Positions 1 through 6,809 of a DNA stretch of 7,132 nt are shown here, in pieces (positions within the stretch are counted from its first letter, which is position 1; each line of letters starts with the position of its first letter). Below the pieces are notes generated by a model. That model was not told the origin of the DNA. It worked only from the letters and a program-made list of their open reading frames with translations, and ran no database searches. Source of the DNA: an uncultured Clostridia bacterium. Lineage in GTDB: Bacteria; Bacillota; Clostridia; Christensenellales; Borkfalkiaceae. Both the position numbers and the translations under genes were made by a program. Location: positions 1 through 7,132 of the forward strand of contig CAMWHW010000051.1 of assembly GCA_947174175.1 (NCBI GenBank), in the 5' to 3' direction.

Positions 1-124
1 GATAAAGATATGTATTAGAAATGATATATTATAGTTTAAGGTGGTTTTTGATAAATTTTATCGTTTTTTGTAATAATTTAACGCGTACAGTAATACTTTT
101 TTATGACAAGTACCCTCAAAAACG

Positions 125-153
125 TTGACAACGGTGTTTATAACTATTATAAT
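125..153 (+). promoter_or_regulatory. SigA-type (housekeeping) promoter of the giant lipoprotein gene
   Basis: A perfect -35 hexamer TTGACA (125-130) is followed after exactly 17 bases by a perfect -10 hexamer TATAAT (148-153). There is no extended -10 TG. Transcription should start near 159-162, giving a leader of about 60 nt before the ATG at 220. Both boxes and the spacer are the textbook optimum, so strong expression by vegetative RNA polymerase is expected unless it is repressed. The -35 box lies within an 11-base inverted repeat (123-133), reported as a separate finding. Confidence 0.9.
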
Positions 154-160
154 GATTTTA

Positions 161-206
161 TCACGGATAATGTCATATCGCGCATTGCTTGTCGATAAGT
201 CCGTGA
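161..206 (+). promoter_or_regulatory. Nested hairpin in the 5' leader
   Basis: TCACGGA (161-167) is perfectly complementary to TCCGTGA (200-206). Inside it, TATCG (176-180) pairs perfectly with CGATA (193-197), leaving a 12-nt apical loop and an asymmetric internal loop. The predicted transcription start lies just before the outer stem, so the mRNA would begin with this structure, and the 3' arm ends where the weak Shine-Dalgarno begins. It may stabilise the long mRNA or tune translation. It matches no riboswitch class I recognise, and the stems are short enough that chance remains possible. Confidence 0.45.
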
Positions 207-211
207 AAGAG
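206..211 (+). promoter_or_regulatory. Weak ribosome binding site of the giant lipoprotein gene
   Basis: AAAGAG at 206-211, eight bases before the ATG at 220, is the only purine-rich stretch in the right place. It is a poor match to AAAGGAGG and directly abuts the 3' arm of the leader hairpin. It supports the ATG at 220, which is also the start that gives a proper lipoprotein signal peptide. Confidence 0.6.
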
Positions 212-219
212 ATATAAAA

Positions 220-306
220 ATGAGTAAATTTTCACTTAAAAAGTTAATAGCTACGGCTTTATCGGTCACGGCGGTTGCAGCTCTGTCCGCGGGTGCGGCG
301 GGTTGC
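220..306 (+). other. Type II (lipoprotein) signal peptide and lipobox
   Basis: Residues 1-29 show a basic n-region (Lys3, Lys7, Lys8), a hydrophobic Ala/Leu/Val core (about residues 9-22) and a small-residue stretch ending in Ala26-Ala27-Gly28-Cys29. Cys29 (bases 304-306) is the expected site of lipidation and cleavage, leaving a mature protein of 2158 residues tethered to the outer face of the membrane. Position -3 is Ala rather than the usual Leu, so the lipobox is atypical. The rest of the pattern, and the polar, charged segment after the Cys, still favour a lipoprotein. Confidence 0.88.
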
Positions 307-3300
307 GTTCGCAAGTCGACCGATTTAACCGAGCCCGATAATATAGAAATTACCAGGCTTACGCCCCCGGACGACGGCAGTCTTCCCACCGCGCACACCT
401 GCGCGGAAAATCTGGCGTACATAGTTTCGGTATTCGATTCGCAGGAGCAGTATCATTCCTATTCGTACGGCGTAACCGCGGCTTCAATCGCAACGCAGAC
501 CACGCGTAACTTCCGCGATTATAAGAACGGCGTGCTCTTAACGACCGACCTCACCTATTCGTCGATGGTCAAGAGCGGCACGCAGACCTGCACGGTAAAG
601 AACGCCGAAGGCGGCTACGAAGTTTATTTCCGCACCAGCGAAGCGCCCCAGGCGGACACCCTGCCTTCCCAGGCTGTGTGGAGCGAGGAAGCCCCCGTTT
701 TCTTTAACGAGCGTTCCTATCACTACACCTACGGTCTGCTTCCCAACGAGCTGTTCAACTACATTGTTAACGAAAACAACATTATCGACAGCGAGCAGAT
801 TAAGGTAAACGCGGACGGAACCTACACGCAGAATTTTACGCTGGACCCCGTTGCTTCAACGTATTTCTACCAGTTCGGTATGAAGACGAGGGGCGGACTG
901 AGCGGCTATCCCGAATTTCAGAATATAACGTTCTCCGTCACGTTCGACGGCGGCTGGAAAATTCTTTCGGCAAACATGCACGAGGTTGCCAACGTCAACA
1001 AAGGTATCGTAGTTTCCTCGGTTTCCGACTTTGCTACCGAGTACTGGTACGGTGACGACCACTTCGATAACGAGCACTACGGTTATTACGAAAGCTATTA
1101 CAAAAAATATCTCGGCGACGACAGCCTGGAACAGGGCGGTTCTACCGACGATAAGCCGGTAATGGACGTTACCAACGTTCTTTCAAACGGCTTCTCGCAG
1201 ATAATGAACGGCGGCGCGCAGTTCGAAATTGCCGTAAATCTCGGCAATAACTCCTACGTGGGCTATGCGTTCGTATCGCTCGATTTGGCCGACCCTCTCG
1301 GCACGCTGGTTCTCAACCTCAGCCTGGGCAAGAGTCTTAAAGAGCAGACGCTGTATATCGAGTACGAAAACGGCGAAATCGCGGCTTATTACGGTAAGGA
1401 CTTCGCTCTGAGCGGCAACCTTGCCGAAGTCAAGCTTGCCGTAGGGCAGTTCGGCGACGTCATAGATAAAATTACGGCGGCGTTCGGCAAGGGCGGCGAT
1501 AATGCGCAGACCGAAACCGCGCAGACCGCGGACGAAGGTTCCGACCCCGTTTCCGAGCTGATGAATTCCATGGTGCTCACCGCGGGTGAAAGACAGGCGG
1601 TGCTCACTCTCGATACCGACGACCTTTTGGGGCTGGGCATAGGCATTAACGCAAGGCTCGTATTCGGCATAAACAATAACGTTATTACCTTCCGCGGCGG
1701 TTCCGTGGGCGGTCTGTCTGTGGGCGGCGAAAAGGTCGATTTGGGTCTGACCATTCTTACCACTACGGCTTCGAGAATAACCCGTCCTTCCGAAGAGGAG
1801 GGTGCAAACCTCGCGGAATATATAGCGGACGTTCATTCGCTTATCGGCGCGGACTTACTTAAAGTTACGGCTAATCTGCGCGGCGACCACGAAAAAGTTA
1901 AGATTGCCGGTCTTAAAGGAGTAAACGCGGAAGTCACCGCTTACATCGATATCTGCGGCGTAACCGTGGGTGCTGACGCGGACGTTTCCTATACGTATCT
2001 CGGTCACAAGATTTCCGCAACGGTCGGCGTCTGGTACGGCTACGACCCCGCAGGCGACGGCTACGGCAAGGCGGTTGTAAGCTTAAAGAAAATCAACGGC
2101 GTGCCCGTCAATATAAATTTAAAGTGCGATATCAAAGAGGTTGCGGAAGCGGTTACTCAGCTTCTGACTTTGCCCGAGGCGGAAAGCGCTTCGAGCGACG
2201 GTCTTATCAGTATCGTTAACGGCGCGCTTGCAACCGATTTCTCGGGACTGCTAACCGAAGTTTACGCAGACAAGGCGTCCATTAAAATCGGCGTGAGCGT
2301 CGATTCGCTGCTTGAAGCGTTCAACGTGGACGCGGGCGTAAAATTCGGTTCGTGCACGCTTAAATATCAGAGGGGCGAGGGCGTTTACGGCGGTAGCCTT
2401 TCGGCAAGTCTGCCCGCGCTCGGCTTCGATATGAGCGTGAGCGGAGCGGACGGCGTAATCGAACAGCCCGATTTGGAAAGCTGCGTGGATCTGACCGACC
2501 TTATCAATACCGCTGGTGCGGTATGGAACGAGGTCGCAAGCGTAATCGAAGAGCAGAGTATTGCGTTCGAAATTGCGCGCGGCGAAGCGTACCTTTCACT
2601 GGACGGCATAGTAGTCGATATCTGGGGCGGTGGTGAAGTCAGCTGGAAGAAGGGAAGCGAATACGTTGCACTTGACCTTTCAATGTCTATTACCGAAAAG
2701 GCTTCGGACGTTGCAACCTTCAAATTAATTTACGACAAAAACGCCGACGGTACACCGCTCGTTAAAATGGCGCTCAACGAAGTAGGGCTTGAAATTTACC
2801 GCGACGATATCGATTCGGTAACGGCAGGCTTCAACGATATATATAATAAGGTAAAGGGACTTTTCGGCGCGGATACGCAGACGGCGGCTCTTGCGATAGC
2901 AGAAAACGACGAAGTTTCGGGCAACGATAAGCTTATGTCGGCGCTCTTCGGACTGCTCGCTTCGGACAAATGGGTGGGCGTTATCAACGACTTTACTCTG
3001 ACTTCCGACGGCAAGTCCGTAGCTTTGAAATATCTTGCCGAAAACGCGGCAAGCGTGGAGCTGGGCGCGGACGGCGCGCTTACGCTTTACTACCAAGCGG
3101 CAATCGGCGAAAGGTTCACGATGGGCGGCGGCGTTACGGCTACCTCGGTTACGGGCAGTCTTATACCCGCAATCGAAAGCGCGTTCGAAAGCTGCAATAT
3201 GTCCTCGTCTAAGGACGGCAGCGCTGGCTTCGTCCGCCTTGCGTACGACTTCCTGTTCGAGGCAATTTCCTCCGTTTCGGTTGAAAATATTCTCGGTTCG

Positions 3301-6300
3301 AGCACCTACGCGGTACAGTTCAGACTGGACGGCGACAACTGCAATATCGACGGACTTGAAGGCGTTTATATAGGCGCGGAAATTTACGTCACGGGCGAAA
3401 AGGGCGAGCAGGGCAAACTTGCCGAAGCCAACCTGGATATAGACGCCGCTGGCGTTATAATAAAGCTCAACGTAATAACCGAAAGGCGCGGCAACAACAC
3501 TCACTTCTATATAAATTTAAGTCAGGTTGCGGATATAAAGCTTCCCGATTTGAAGATGGTTGCAACGCAGGAAAGCTTGTTCGAAACCTTTGAAGTGCTT
3601 TTCGATACGCTCAATAACACCAATATTCTCGAAGTGCTGGGCAAACTTCTTGCAACCGACGATAATACTCAAAAAACGGAAAGCGGTGAAAGCGCAGTCG
3701 TTATAAACGACGATATTAAGGGCAAACTTGCCGCACTGCTTACCAATATTCTTGATTTCAATTTCAGCAACGCGGTAGTGGCAACCGAAACCGAAGGCGT
3801 GCTTACGGCGACTATCGACCTTGACAACGTGGTTAGCCAGCTCGGCTTCAACACGGGCAAGCTCGGCACGGTGGAGGCGGTTATAAACCACAACAGCCAT
3901 TCCATGAAGACCAGCGGTAAGACGCTGGTTGCCGACGCGGACGGCAACGAGGAGTTGAAGGAATGGATATCTCTCTCCTCCGACCTGACCGCAAGGCGCG
4001 ACTATTCCAAGTTTGAAAGAGCGGACTATATCTCGATAGAGTTCTTACCCACTCTGATACAGGATATCGTAAAGGTTGCAACCAGGGACGGCGAGTTGCG
4101 CACGCAGTATACTCTGAGCGGCAGCATAACCGCAAAAATAGTCAATATGCTTGACGTCAATATCGATACCATAACGGTAACGGCGGGTATTGACGACCAA
4201 AGCGGACTGGTAGTAAACGCGGTAATGCACGTCAAAGAAACCAAGGTTCTTGGTATGGGTATTGCCGAGGGCACGGCGGGCATAACCTACCGCAACGGAC
4301 TGCTTACCCTTGCAAGAGGGCTGAACACTTCGACGCCAGAATACAAGATAATGACCTTCGACTACTTTATGGACCATATGCTTTCCAAGGACTCCGTTCT
4401 TGAATGGCTGTTCAACATAAGCGGTTGGAATCTTATAATGAGCTTTGTCAAGGCGGACGTCAATTCGGGGCTGACCACCACGCAGGACGTTTATCTGTAT
4501 AACAAGACCGAGCAGAAGACCGAACAGGAAATTTCCATGTACGATTTCGTAGACGCGCTCCGCGTAATGACGGACGGCAGACAGACGGCGGTGTTCGGCA
4601 ACTATTCCGCGCTGGAAAGCGATTTGGGCGTATACGATAACTATTACGGTTTTGCGCTCAACGCGGGTGCGGTGACAAACGGCGTGCTCACCAAGCTCAA
4701 CGCAGCGATAACGCGTACGGACGCTGGTCTTGACAGCGTAAAGGCGAGCGGCGCAATTCAGAGCTACGTGACCTTTAACGCAAATCTGAAATTCAACTGC
4801 GACTGGTCGGAAGAATACGAAACCGGCACGGCGCTTTCAAGCGGCAAGACCGCACCCGATCTGTACGGCAAGGCAATGGCGGAAGCGGAAAAGGCAAACA
4901 GCCTTCCCGATTTCGATTATTTCGTAAAGAAGCCAGAACAGGGTTACGACCAGAAGTTCGGCTGCTTCTCGGTAACGGGCGGCAATAGCGGCTATTCGTT
5001 CGCTACGGAATACTCCAACGTTCTCTATTCGCACAAGCTCACCGTCGTGGGACTGAACGGCGAAAAGCAGGAGATGGAAGTAAGACACGGCTCCACCGTA
5101 TATCTTTACGATAACGCTTCGCCCGTATACGCGGACGCGGCTAAGACCGAACGCCTGCTGTACACCACCGACGATAACGGCGGACTGAGCGGCACGCAGT
5201 TTATAATGAACGGCGATACGGTTGTTTACGCGACTACCGCAAAGAGCGTCACCGTAGTCGTTCATAACGGCAGCGAGGAGTACGTCGTAAATTCGTTCGC
5301 AGGCGACAAGGTTCCCGTTTCGGTTACCGGGCTTGAAACCATTCAGGTTCCCGTTTACGAGGACGGAACGCCCGTCGGCGCAAACGACGTTATAGACGGA
5401 ACGCAGAATACCATACATATCTACGGCACGTTCGTTAAGAGCGAAACGGTTATTAACTTCGTCAGGTACACGTTCAACGCGGAAACGCTTTCCTATGTGG
5501 CAAGCGGCAAAGCGGCTGGCTTTAACGATTACTACTCCGTAAAGGGCAACACTCTCGTGCTTGAAAACGAGATAGGCGGCTACCCCGTAACTGCGATTGC
5601 GGCAAACGCTTTCGCCAATACCGAAGGCAAGGCAATAAAGAGCGTGGTGGTTCCCGAAAATATCGTGACCGTAGGCGAAAACGCATTCCTTGACAACGTC
5701 GATATGGAAAGCGCGGTATTCCTTGCGGAAAACGTAACCTTCCTCGGCAGCGACGGAAAGAACCAGACTATGCCTTTCTACGGCTGCTCGGTAAGCGGTA
5801 ACGATGAGCAGACGGCTCTGAAAGTTTACTACAACAACATAACCGCAAGCGGCGGCAACTGGAAACATTTCAGATACGTATCTAAGGTATTCTCGTTCAA
5901 CTTCTATATCGGCGACAACGGCGGCGCGGTTTACGGCAAGAACGGCTGGCAATACGTCGACTGTAAGGTAAACGTAGACCTGAACGGCGTAGTAGGCAGC
6001 ACGCTTACGAACGAGGCGGTTGAAAGTATTCTGGGCGGCTATTTCCCCTACGTGACTGCGGGCGCATATGCGGGCAGTGCTTACGAAACCACGGTCAACA
6101 AGGCGCTGGAAGCGGGGCTTGCGAATATGAGCTTCACGAGGGGCGGCGTGACGTATATGTGCGATTATACCGTAACTGCGGCGACCGAGAACGGCAGGAC
6201 GACTGTAACTTATAACGTTACCTACAAAAAGACGGCTGAAATTTACGTCGACAGCAAGCTGGCTTTCAGTATGTTCGGTACGGATATTGCGGCAAATACG

Positions 6301-6780
6301 CTTACCAAAATGAACGTTCCTCTGGACGGCGACGATATAAATCTTCCCGAGCCCTCGCACGCAACATATTGGTTTAAGGGGTGGAGCCAGAAAGAGGAAG
6401 ACGGCAAGCTTATTTACACGGCAAGCTGGGAAGAAAAGGCAAAGTTTAACCTCACGATTAAGTTAAAAAGAGGCTTTACCGACACCAACAGAGTTCACGT
6501 TATAACCAACGGCGTGAAGCCATCCGAAGGCATAAGGATAAACGGCGGTTCCGGCTCTGCCGCAAACGTTACGACTATCGTCGTGTACGAGGGTCAGGTT
6601 GAGTTCAGTATTGCAAACGACGAGCTTATGATAACTACGGGCGATAAAACTTACGTTATATACGTCAACGCGGCTGAAATTACGGGTAAGGATAAAAACA
6701 CCAAGCGTAGCAATCTGAAATCAACTCTGACGGGTACGCAAAACGTTTCTGGTAACATAGAATTGACTTTAAGTTATTAA
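220..6780 (+). CDS. Giant repeat-built surface lipoprotein with LRR_5 and InlB-like C-terminal modules
   Basis: This is a 2186-residue secreted lipoprotein of unknown function. Seen in the sequence: a signal peptide with the lipidated Cys at residue 29; a beta-rich N-terminal domain (about 55-273); a Tyr/acid-rich linker (274-312); a long body (about 313-1225) of amphipathic strands and short helices with four diverged repeat copies (near 408-482, 637-717, 863-959, 1118-1222); a further beta/alpha region (about 1230-1600); two tandem beta repeats (1606-1674, 1675-1740); a BspA-like LRR_5 patch (about 1768-1845); an InlB-like repeat with FKGW at 2052-2055; and a beta-rich tail. There is no LPXTG motif, SLH domain, C-terminal membrane helix or recognisable catalytic motif, so the N-terminal lipid should be the only anchor. 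LRR_5 and InlB-type modules are known from adhesins and other surface proteins, so a binding or envelope-structural role is inferred. The start is fixed by the signal peptide, the weak RBS and the promoter at 125-153. It ends in tandem stops (TAATAA) and has its own terminator, so it is probably monocistronic. The reading frame is certain; the function is not. Confidence 0.96.
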   Translation: MSKFSLKKLIATALSVTAVAALSAGAAGCVRKSTDLTEPDNIEITRLTPPDDGSLPTAHTCAENLAYIVSVFDSQEQYHSYSYGVTAASIATQTTRNFRDYKNGVLLTTDLTYSSMVKSGTQTCTVKNAEGGYEVYFRTSEAPQADTLPSQAVWSEEAPVFFNERSYHYTYGLLPNELFNYIVNENNIIDSEQIKVNADGTYTQNFTLDPVASTYFYQFGMKTRGGLSGYPEFQNITFSVTFDGGWKILSANMHEVANVNKGIVVSSVSDFATEYWYGDDHFDNEHYGYYESYYKKYLGDDSLEQGGSTDDKPVMDVTNVLSNGFSQIMNGGAQFEIAVNLGNNSYVGYAFVSLDLADPLGTLVLNLSLGKSLKEQTLYIEYENGEIAAYYGKDFALSGNLAEVKLAVGQFGDVIDKITAAFGKGGDNAQTETAQTADEGSDPVSELMNSMVLTAGERQAVLTLDTDDLLGLGIGINARLVFGINNNVITFRGGSVGGLSVGGEKVDLGLTILTTTASRITRPSEEEGANLAEYIADVHSLIGADLLKVTANLRGDHEKVKIAGLKGVNAEVTAYIDICGVTVGADADVSYTYLGHKISATVGVWYGYDPAGDGYGKAVVSLKKINGVPVNINLKCDIKEVAEAVTQLLTLPEAESASSDGLISIVNGALATDFSGLLTEVYADKASIKIGVSVDSLLEAFNVDAGVKFGSCTLKYQRGEGVYGGSLSASLPALGFDMSVSGADGVIEQPDLESCVDLTDLINTAGAVWNEVASVIEEQSIAFEIARGEAYLSLDGIVVDIWGGGEVSWKKGSEYVALDLSMSITEKASDVATFKLIYDKNADGTPLVKMALNEVGLEIYRDDIDSVTAGFNDIYNKVKGLFGADTQTAALAIAENDEVSGNDKLMSALFGLLASDKWVGVINDFTLTSDGKSVALKYLAENAASVELGADGALTLYYQAAIGERFTMGGGVTATSVTGSLIPAIESAFESCNMSSSKDGSAGFVRLAYDFLFEAISSVSVENILGSSTYAVQFRLDGDNCNIDGLEGVYIGAEIYVTGEKGEQGKLAEANLDIDAAGVIIKLNVITERRGNNTHFYINLSQVADIKLPDLKMVATQESLFETFEVLFDTLNNTNILEVLGKLLATDDNTQKTESGESAVVINDDIKGKLAALLTNILDFNFSNAVVATETEGVLTATIDLDNVVSQLGFNTGKLGTVEAVINHNSHSMKTSGKTLVADADGNEELKEWISLSSDLTARRDYSKFERADYISIEFLPTLIQDIVKVATRDGELRTQYTLSGSITAKIVNMLDVNIDTITVTAGIDDQSGLVVNAVMHVKETKVLGMGIAEGTAGITYRNGLLTLARGLNTSTPEYKIMTFDYFMDHMLSKDSVLEWLFNISGWNLIMSFVKADVNSGLTTTQDVYLYNKTEQKTEQEISMYDFVDALRVMTDGRQTAVFGNYSALESDLGVYDNYYGFALNAGAVTNGVLTKLNAAITRTDAGLDSVKASGAIQSYVTFNANLKFNCDWSEEYETGTALSSGKTAPDLYGKAMAEAEKANSLPDFDYFVKKPEQGYDQKFGCFSVTGGNSGYSFATEYSNVLYSHKLTVVGLNGEKQEMEVRHGSTVYLYDNASPVYADAAKTERLLYTTDDNGGLSGTQFIMNGDTVVYATTAKSVTVVVHNGSEEYVVNSFAGDKVPVSVTGLETIQVPVYEDGTPVGANDVIDGTQNTIHIYGTFVKSETVINFVRYTFNAETLSYVASGKAAGFNDYYSVKGNTLVLENEIGGYPVTAIAANAFANTEGKAIKSVVVPENIVTVGENAFLDNVDMESAVFLAENVTFLGSDGKNQTMPFYGCSVSGNDEQTALKVYYNNITASGGNWKHFRYVSKVFSFNFYIGDNGGAVYGKNGWQYVDCKVNVDLNGVVGSTLTNEAVESILGGYFPYVTAGAYAGSAYETTVNKALEAGLANMSFTRGGVTYMCDYTVTAATENGRTTVTYNVTYKKTAEIYVDSKLAFSMFGTDIAANTLTKMNVPLDGDDINLPEPSHATYWFKGWSQKEEDGKLIYTASWEEKAKFNLTIKLKRGFTDTNRVHVITNGVKPSEGIRINGGSGSAANVTTIVVYEGQVEFSIANDELMITTGDKTYVIYVNAAEITGKDKNTKRSNLKSTLTGTQNVSGNIELTLSY
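1441..1665 (+). repeat. Diverged protein repeat, copy 1 (residues about 408-482)
   Basis: A helix-like segment (VIDKITAAFG, 414-423) leads into a polar Q/T/D/E-rich linker (424-443), a second hydrophobic stretch (SELMNSM, 445-451), then a strand with the signature AVLTLDTDDLLGLGIGIN (460-477) and a second strand. This order of elements recurs in three later copies. The match is at protein level, by eye, and DNA identity is low. Confidence 0.55.
2128..2370 (+). repeat. Diverged protein repeat, copy 2 (residues about 637-717)
   Basis: Helix DIKEVAEAVTQLL (637-649) is followed by a short acidic/Ser linker (650-661), the helix LISIVNGAL (662-670), then DFSGLL (673-678) and the signature strand ASIKIGVSVDSLLEAFNVD (686-704), ending with GSCTLKYQ. 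It lines up well with copy 4: DFSGLL against NFSNAV, and a beta strand plus D-x-[LV]-[LV] followed by FN and, some residues later, a G-[ST] strand. Confidence 0.6.
2806..3096 (+). repeat. Diverged protein repeat, copy 3 (residues about 863-959)
   Basis: A helix rich in aromatic and aliphatic residues (FNDIYNKVKGLFG, 871-883) precedes a T/Q/E/N/D-rich linker (884-903). Then come the helix KLMSALFGLLAS (904-915), the strand INDFTLTSDG (922-931), the signature-like strand SVALKYLAENAASVEL (933-948) and a final strand ALTLYYQ (953-959). The element order matches the other copies, but the Asp-Leu-Leu core of the signature is replaced by Ala-Glu-Asn. Confidence 0.5.
3571..3885 (+). repeat. Diverged protein repeat, copy 4 (residues about 1118-1222)
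   Basis: A long hydrophobic helical part (about 1119-1144, including NILEVLGKLL) leads to an acidic T/Q/S/E linker (1145-1165). The helix GKLAALLTNIL (1168-1178) follows, then DFNFSNAVV (1179-1187) and the signature VLTATIDLDNVVSQLGFN (1194-1211), ending with LGTVEAVI. It is the clearest copy and aligns best with copy 2. Confidence 0.6.
5035..5439 (+). repeat. Two tandem beta-rich repeats (residues 1606-1674 and 1675-1740)
   Basis: The first unit starts KLTVVGLNGEKQEMEV and ends DTVVYATTA. The second starts KSVTVVVHNGSEEYVV and ends TIHIYGTFV. Both open with a K-x-[LV]-T-V-V strand, an N-G turn and an acidic strand, then G-x-x-V, and close with a strand before the next unit. They are 69 and 66 residues long. 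They look like small Ig-like or InlB-type beta spacers between the lipoprotein body and the LRR patch. The domain family is not certain. Confidence 0.5.
5521..5754 (+). other. BspA-like leucine-rich repeat patch (LRR_5 type), residues about 1768-1845
   Basis: The segment has the LRR_5 rhythm: VTAIAANAF (1790-1798), then IKSVVVPENIVTVGENAF (1806-1823), then MESAVFLAENVTFLG (1829-1843). The recurring I/V-x-x-NAF and V-V-V-P-E-x-I blocks are diagnostic of BspA/Treponema-type LRRs. These occur in many surface proteins of host-associated bacteria and protists and are implicated in binding in several of them. Only about two to three turns are present, fewer than in dedicated BspA proteins, so it may cap or present a neighbouring domain. 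Confidence 0.8.
6313..6438 (+). other. InlB-like (Listeria-Bacteroides type) repeat, residues about 2032-2073
   Basis: The hallmark aromatic motif WFKGW (2051-2055), a polar turn, then the closing strand LIYTASWEE (2064-2072) match the end of the InlB B-repeat, where F-x-G-W precedes a Y-x-A-x-W strand. Upstream, VPLDGDDINLPEP supplies the usual G-D-x-I-x-L-P lead. A single copy is seen, placed just before the C-terminal tail. Such repeats act as beta-grasp spacers in extracellular proteins. Confidence 0.75.
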
Positions 6781-6809
6781 TAAGTTAAAGGTAAGTAAAA
6801 CTAAACGCG

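Noticed and set aside
50..62. Palindrome GATAAATTTTATC followed by a T-run, as a possible terminator or operator
   Set aside because: It is all A/T apart from the ends and too weak to be a terminator stem. In such AT-rich spacer a short palindrome is expected by chance.
48..77. Second SigA-like promoter, TTGATA then AATAAT with 18-bp spacing
   Set aside because: Both boxes are imperfect and the spacer is AT-rich, where such matches are common. The perfect promoter at 125-153 is sufficient.
147..422. A 91-codon minus-strand open frame running through the promoter and signal-peptide region
   Set aside because: It covers the leader, promoter -10 and start of the real gene on the other strand, and the product is not recognisable.
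1183..1836. A 217-codon minus-strand open frame
   Set aside because: It is a shadow of the lipoprotein gene, with no plausible promoter or domain and the composition of antisense reading.
2970..3373. Two plus-strand open frames of 80 and 112 codons in other frames of the giant gene
   Set aside because: They overlap the main frame completely. They have Arg/Ala/Ser-rich products typical of frame-shifted GC-biased coding DNA and no RBS that stands out.
2725..3504. A 259-codon minus-strand open frame
   Set aside because: Same reasons: it is opposite a continuous real frame, and its product is rich in Arg/Val/Ala with no motif.
4837..6360. A 507-codon open frame on the minus strand inside the giant gene
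   Set aside because: It lies entirely opposite a clearly real coding frame with domain matches. Its translation has no recognisable domain and an odd Val/Arg/Tyr-rich composition, as expected from reading the complement of biased codons.
6781..6800. Near-repeat TAAGTTAAAG / GTAAGTAAAA after the stop codon
   Set aside because: It is short and imperfect in AT-rich spacer, with no sign of a functional element beyond the tandem stop codons.
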